Shown: one piece after another, positions 61,128 through 64,000 of the stretch
Position numbering within the stretch: position 1 is the stretch's first letter
How the letters are laid out: every line of letters starts with the position of its first letter
From: an uncultured Clostridia bacterium
GTDB lineage: Bacteria > Bacillota > Clostridia > Lachnospirales > Anaerotignaceae
Reading direction: 5' to 3'
Assembly: GCA_944383885.1 (NCBI GenBank)
Contig: CALWRF010000040.1
Location: 62,001-126,000 of the forward strand
Length of the DNA: 64,000 bases
Program-made: the position numbers and the translations under genes
Notes under the pieces: model-generated
Databases searched by the model: none
The model's input: the letters and a program-made list of their open reading frames with translations, nothing else
What the model was told of the DNA's origin: nothing

Positions 61128-61586
61128 TTATGTACTTTTATTCCTGAATCTGGCAAAAAATTCTTTCATAATGTTACGGCACTCATATTCCAGAACACCG
61201 CTTTTTACATTGCATCTGTGGTTAAGTTTTTCCATCTGCAAAATATTAATTACTGAACCGCCGCAGCCGGCTTTAGGATTAGGCGCGCCGTAAACCACAT
61301 TCGGTATCCTTGCCTGAACAATAGCGCCTGAACACATAGGGCAAGGCTCAACAGTTACATATATTGTGCAGTCTTCAATCCTCCAGTCGCCTATAACTGC
61401 CGCCGCCTTATTAATTGCTATAATTTCCGCGTGCATAAGCGGATTTTTATCTGTATTGCGCCTGTTAAAGCCTCTTGCTATAATCTCGTTATTATGCACT
61501 ATAACAGCGCCTATAGGCACTTCATCTATTTCAAAAGCCTTTTTTGCCTCTTTAAGGGCTTCACCCATAAAATACTCGTCATCCAT
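61128..61586 (-). CDS. tadA: tRNA-specific adenosine deaminase
   Basis: 152 residues. It makes inosine-34 in tRNA-Arg(ACG). Zinc ligands His52-Ala-Glu54 (with catalytic Glu54) and PCPMC (Cys82, Cys85), and VVYGAPNPKAGCGGSVINILQ which is characteristic of TadA rather than free-base deaminases. Its start is three bases after the stop of the upstream lipoprotein gene, so they are likely co-transcribed. Confidence 0.95.
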   Translation of the reverse strand: MDDEYFMGEALKEAKKAFEIDEVPIGAVIVHNNEIIARGFNRRNTDKNPLMHAEIIAINKAAAVIGDWRIEDCTIYVTVEPCPMCSGAIVQARIPNVVYGAPNPKAGCGGSVINILQMEKLNHRCNVKSGVLEYECRNIMKEFFARFRNKST

Positions 61587-61589
61587 ATA

Positions 61590-62915
61590 TTACTGCCTTA
61601 CATAAAGCGTACAGTTTTCACTGTCTGATAATATGTAATCGTCCTTTCCGTCGTTATTAAAATCTCCGGCGTATATCCTCTGGCTGTATAAAATATCGTC
61701 ATTTCTTGAAATAAGCCCGTCCTTGCCCAAAACATATCTTATAACTGTACCCGTATTGTCACATATATAAATTTCCTCAGCGCCGTCATTGTTTAAGTCC
61801 GCTGTATAAATATATCCGTAATAACAATCAGAAGAAACATTTGTACGCCATATACAGTCCAAACCGCTTTGCGATATTTTATAAATATATAAGTCTTTTT
61901 CGTCTGTCATCACATACTCGTTTACCGAGTCCCCGTCCAAATCTGTCTGTTTAAAATCAGTTGCCTGCACATTAATATAATAACTGTGCTCTTTTATAAA
62001 CTCTCCGTTTTCCTGTTTATAAAACTCCGCGTTTTTATCATTTATAAGCACAATCCCGTCCTCAGTCATGGCTACACAGGAATAACTGCCGGAAGCAAGC
62101 TCAATTTCAGGGCTTTCCCTGCCAAACCTGCTGTTAAAAAACAGTACTTTTTCGGAGTATATTCTTTCTGTTTCAGCTCCTTCATAGCTTTCGGATAAAC
62201 TGCCCACAACAACAGCCAAACTGCCGTCATTTAAAAACGCCGCGCTAATAGGTCTTTTATAGTCCAGCTGTGAATAGCTTATTGTTGTATACCTTCGTAT
62301 TGTTCCGCCTGAGTACCTGTAAATATTAATGCTGCTTTCAGTAAGTTCCGCCATATAACTTCCGCCTTCATACCTGTATAAAGACGAAAAACCATCTGAC
62401 AGTACGCTCAGCCTTCTGTCCGCATAACTGCCGCTGTAAGGCAACTCGCTTTCAGTCTTTGAAATACCGGCTGAAGGCGTAAACACATTCCTAATGTTAA
62501 GACCTGTTACTTTCTGCGGATTGGCGTACGGCGAATAGTAAAGCCCGGCAATATCGTTCCTTACAAAATAAAAATAAACAATTCCGGCTTTCTGCGAATT
62601 AATATGATATAAATCAGCCGTATAGCATACCGCATTCCTTCCGGCATACCGCGCCATATCATAGCCGCTTTGAGCGCTTGCCTCATAAATATCGGCGTTT
62701 TCCTCGGTGTTTTCAGGCACTTTAGACTCACTGTAAGCAAGGCTTGTACTTTCATAATGCCAATAAAAGCTGTTCAGTTTTTCTTCTATAATCTGGGCAT
62801 AGTTTTCCTGCTGCTCTTTAGAGAGAGAAAAAACATATTCTTCCTGCTCTGCTTTGCCGCAGCCGCACAGCATAACCGATACGGCGCAGGCTGCGCAAAT
62901 AATTTTTTTTATCAT
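61590..62915 (-). CDS. FG-GAP/VCBS-like lipoprotein
   Basis: 441 residues. Signal peptide with lipobox MLCGC (lipidated Cys19), so it is on the outer face of the membrane. The body is a predicted beta-propeller with three calcium-loop-like repeats in the C-terminal part: DLDGDSVNEYV, DLNNDGAEEIYI and DFNNDGKDDYIL. These resemble integrin-type FG-GAP loops. The function is unknown, possibly ligand binding or surface adhesion. The start at 62915 follows GGGG; the two upstream codons begin with TTG and are less likely. It precedes tadA. Confidence 0.82.
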   Translation of the reverse strand: MIKKIICAACAVSVMLCGCGKAEQEEYVFSLSKEQQENYAQIIEEKLNSFYWHYESTSLAYSESKVPENTEENADIYEASAQSGYDMARYAGRNAVCYTADLYHINSQKAGIVYFYFVRNDIAGLYYSPYANPQKVTGLNIRNVFTPSAGISKTESELPYSGSYADRRLSVLSDGFSSLYRYEGGSYMAELTESSINIYRYSGGTIRRYTTISYSQLDYKRPISAAFLNDGSLAVVVGSLSESYEGAETERIYSEKVLFFNSRFGRESPEIELASGSYSCVAMTEDGIVLINDKNAEFYKQENGEFIKEHSYYINVQATDFKQTDLDGDSVNEYVMTDEKDLYIYKISQSGLDCIWRTNVSSDCYYGYIYTADLNNDGAEEIYICDNTGTVIRYVLGKDGLISRNDDILYSQRIYAGDFNNDGKDDYILSDSENCTLYVRQ

Positions 62916-63070
62916 ACGCAAACCCCATATTTAAGCAAATTTATATAATTTCTATTTATTTAATAAATTTATTATATACCACCATATACCATTTTTCAAA
63001 TCAAATTGGGTTGAAACAACACAAAACCTTTAGTTTTGAGTTGTATTTCACTATCTGCAAAATGTGGGTT

Positions 63071-63568
63071 TTATCTGTTATCTACCTTTTCCGGGTTCAT
63101 GTCATGCTTAGAAAGCCTCTCCCACGCCAAATCTTCCCATTTTGTGCCTTTCATGCCGTAATTGCAGTAGGGGTCTATGGATATGCCGCCTCTTGGCGTA
63201 AACTTGCCCCAAACTTCTATATATTTCGGGTCCATAAGCTTAATTAAATCTTTCATAATTATGTTAACGCAGTCTTCATGGAAATCCCCATGATTTCTGA
63301 AACTGAAAAGATACAGCTTTAGCGACTTGCTCTCAACCATTTTAACATTAGGCACATAAGAAATATATATTGTTGCAAAATCCGGCTGACCTGTAATAGG
63401 ACAAAGACTTGTAAATTCCGGACAGTTGAATTTAACAAAATAATCATTTTCCTGATGTTTATTTATAAATGTTTCAAGAACTTCTGGTGCGTAATCATCT
63501 TTATATACATTGTTTTTATTGCCTAAAAGTGTAATTCCTTCCGTTTCTTCTCTGCTTCTTCCAGCCAT
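63071..63568 (-). CDS. queF: NADPH-dependent 7-cyano-7-deazaguanine reductase
   Basis: 165 residues, the unimodular QueF that reduces preQ0 to preQ1 on the path to queuosine. The nucleophile Cys56 and Asp63 lie in [11 protein letters not shown], equal to the Cys55/Asp62 pair of the Bacillus enzyme. [25 protein letters not shown] binds the substrate and NADPH. No other queuosine genes and no preQ1 riboswitch are visible in the 63 bases upstream. The start follows GGAGGTTTTTTAC. Confidence 0.96.
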   Translation of the reverse strand: MAGRSREETEGITLLGNKNNVYKDDYAPEVLETFINKHQENDYFVKFNCPEFTSLCPITGQPDFATIYISYVPNVKMVESKSLKLYLFSFRNHGDFHEDCVNIIMKDLIKLMDPKYIEVWGKFTPRGGISIDPYCNYGMKGTKWEDLAWERLSKHDMNPEKVDNR

Positions 63569-63631
63569 GTAAAAAACCTCCAGTTATTTTTTCATTAGTA
63601 TAATATACATCTTATTAAAAAACAAGGCTCT

Positions 63632-64000
63632 CTACATTACACCTGCCAAAAAAGCGCTTGCCATAGCTCCGCACAGTATAGAAAAAATGCAGCACCTTAA
63701 AGTATAGAGCGTATTTTTTACATTAACGGAATTAAAATAAACGCTCATTGTGTAAAACACGGTTTCTGTGCAGGCAAGCATAATAGACGCTGTTCTGCCT
63801 ATGTAAGAGTCAGGACCAAAAGATGAAAATATTTCAGTTATAAGACCTGTTGCAGCTGAAGACGAGAACATTTTTACCACCAAAAGAGGCACAAGTTCTG
63901 CCGGAAAGCCGAAAACAGACGCAATAGGGCTTATTATTTCTTCTATAACAGATGAAAGGTCTGATTTAACAAAAACAGAAGAAGCGCACATTAAAGCCGT
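63632..64000 (-). CDS. spmB: Spore maturation protein B, C-terminal part (runs off the right edge)
   Basis: The visible 122 codons belong to the nucleoside-recognition (Gate) domain of SpmB: a membrane protein needed for spore core dehydration. SSAATGLITEIFSSFGPDSYIGRTASIMLACTETVFYTMSVYFNSVNVKNTLYTLRC is the typical C-terminal region with several helices. The frame is open to the edge (the codons before the first ATG at 63991 also read through), so the N-terminus lies outside the window. spmA usually precedes it. Confidence 0.85.
   Translation of the reverse strand, partial: TALMCASSVFVKSDLSSVIEEIISPIASVFGFPAELVPLLVVKMFSSSAATGLITEIFSSFGPDSYIGRTASIMLACTETVFYTMSVYFNSVNVKNTLYTLRCCIFSILCGAMASAFLAGVM

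Overview
This window looks like a piece of chromosome from a low-GC, strictly anaerobic, spore-forming member of the Clostridia, most like the Lachnospirales (Lachnospiraceae/Anaerotignaceae type). The reasons are AT-rich intergenic DNA, strong AGGAGG ribosome sites, several TTG and GTG starts, pyruvate:ferredoxin oxidoreductase, a clostridial 2[4Fe-4S] ferredoxin, a butyrate-type CoA-transferase, sporulation or cell-envelope genes (SpmB, PdaA, a SPOCS/LysM protein), a large SRP RNA with an Alu-type domain, and clostridial gene orders (tadA-ffs-dnaX-ybaB-recR; gdpP-rplI-dnaB). I cannot name the species. I see no prophage, insertion sequence, CRISPR array or tRNA gene.

Layout. 1-7.2 kb: edge of an unknown gene, nifJ, then a metallophosphoesterase/DUF3842/mntP operon divergent from a class I aminotransferase. 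7.3-12.7 kb: a minus-strand YtrA-like GntR/ABC ATPase/ABC permease/receiver-less OmpR-type regulator/small membrane protein cluster, a small hypothetical and a DEDDh exonuclease. 12.8-16.5 kb: rpmG-secE-nusG-rplK-rplA, then rplJL behind an L10 leader; rpoB does not follow rplL. 16.6-21.2 kb: a small XRE regulator, a TSCPD protein, a gamma-carbonic-anhydrase-like protein and the znuACB zinc importer, followed by an unusual phased A-tract repeat. 21.3-31.5 kb: GntP permease, trmL, a Fur/PerR regulator, a CoA-transferase, xth and dCMP deaminase, a membrane LysM protein with a degenerate JAMM domain, pgi, pdaA and ferredoxin. 31.6-42.7 kb: dnaB, rplI, a short GdpP-like phosphodiesterase, pheA, a CPBP protease, a SPOCS/LysM protein, the threonine-branch operon (ACT protein-hom-thrB-lysC) and an ArsC/Spx-like protein. 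43.2-46.7 kb: a TRAP transporter (dctP-dctQ-dctM) with a highly structured leader. 47-53 kb: a pRiA4b ORF-3-type protein, a CobD-like aminotransferase, gdhA, a TIGR01212 radical SAM protein and a DUF4364 protein. 53.4-58.7 kb: a diguanylate cyclase with an 11-bp poly-G tract, an orphan LysA-like decarboxylase, a thiamine-binding protein, dihydrofolate reductase, thyA and recR. 58.7-64 kb: ybaB, dnaX, SRP RNA, tadA, an FG-GAP-like lipoprotein, queF and the 3' part of spmB.

Most genes are core metabolism and information processing: pyruvate oxidation to acetyl-CoA with ferredoxin, glycolysis (pgi), ammonia assimilation (gdhA), threonine and phenylalanine synthesis, thymidylate synthesis (dCMP deaminase, ThyA, DHFR) and translation. 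The most unusual signals are (i) a two-part structured leader RNA that begins at the predicted dctP transcription start and ends in a terminator-like U tract, (ii) a poly-G tract inside a GGDEF gene that could make c-di-GMP synthesis phase-variable, (iii) a degenerate JAMM domain joined through a membrane helix to a LysM domain, and (iv) a GTTAGAAAAA-type repeat placed just after three different stop codons.
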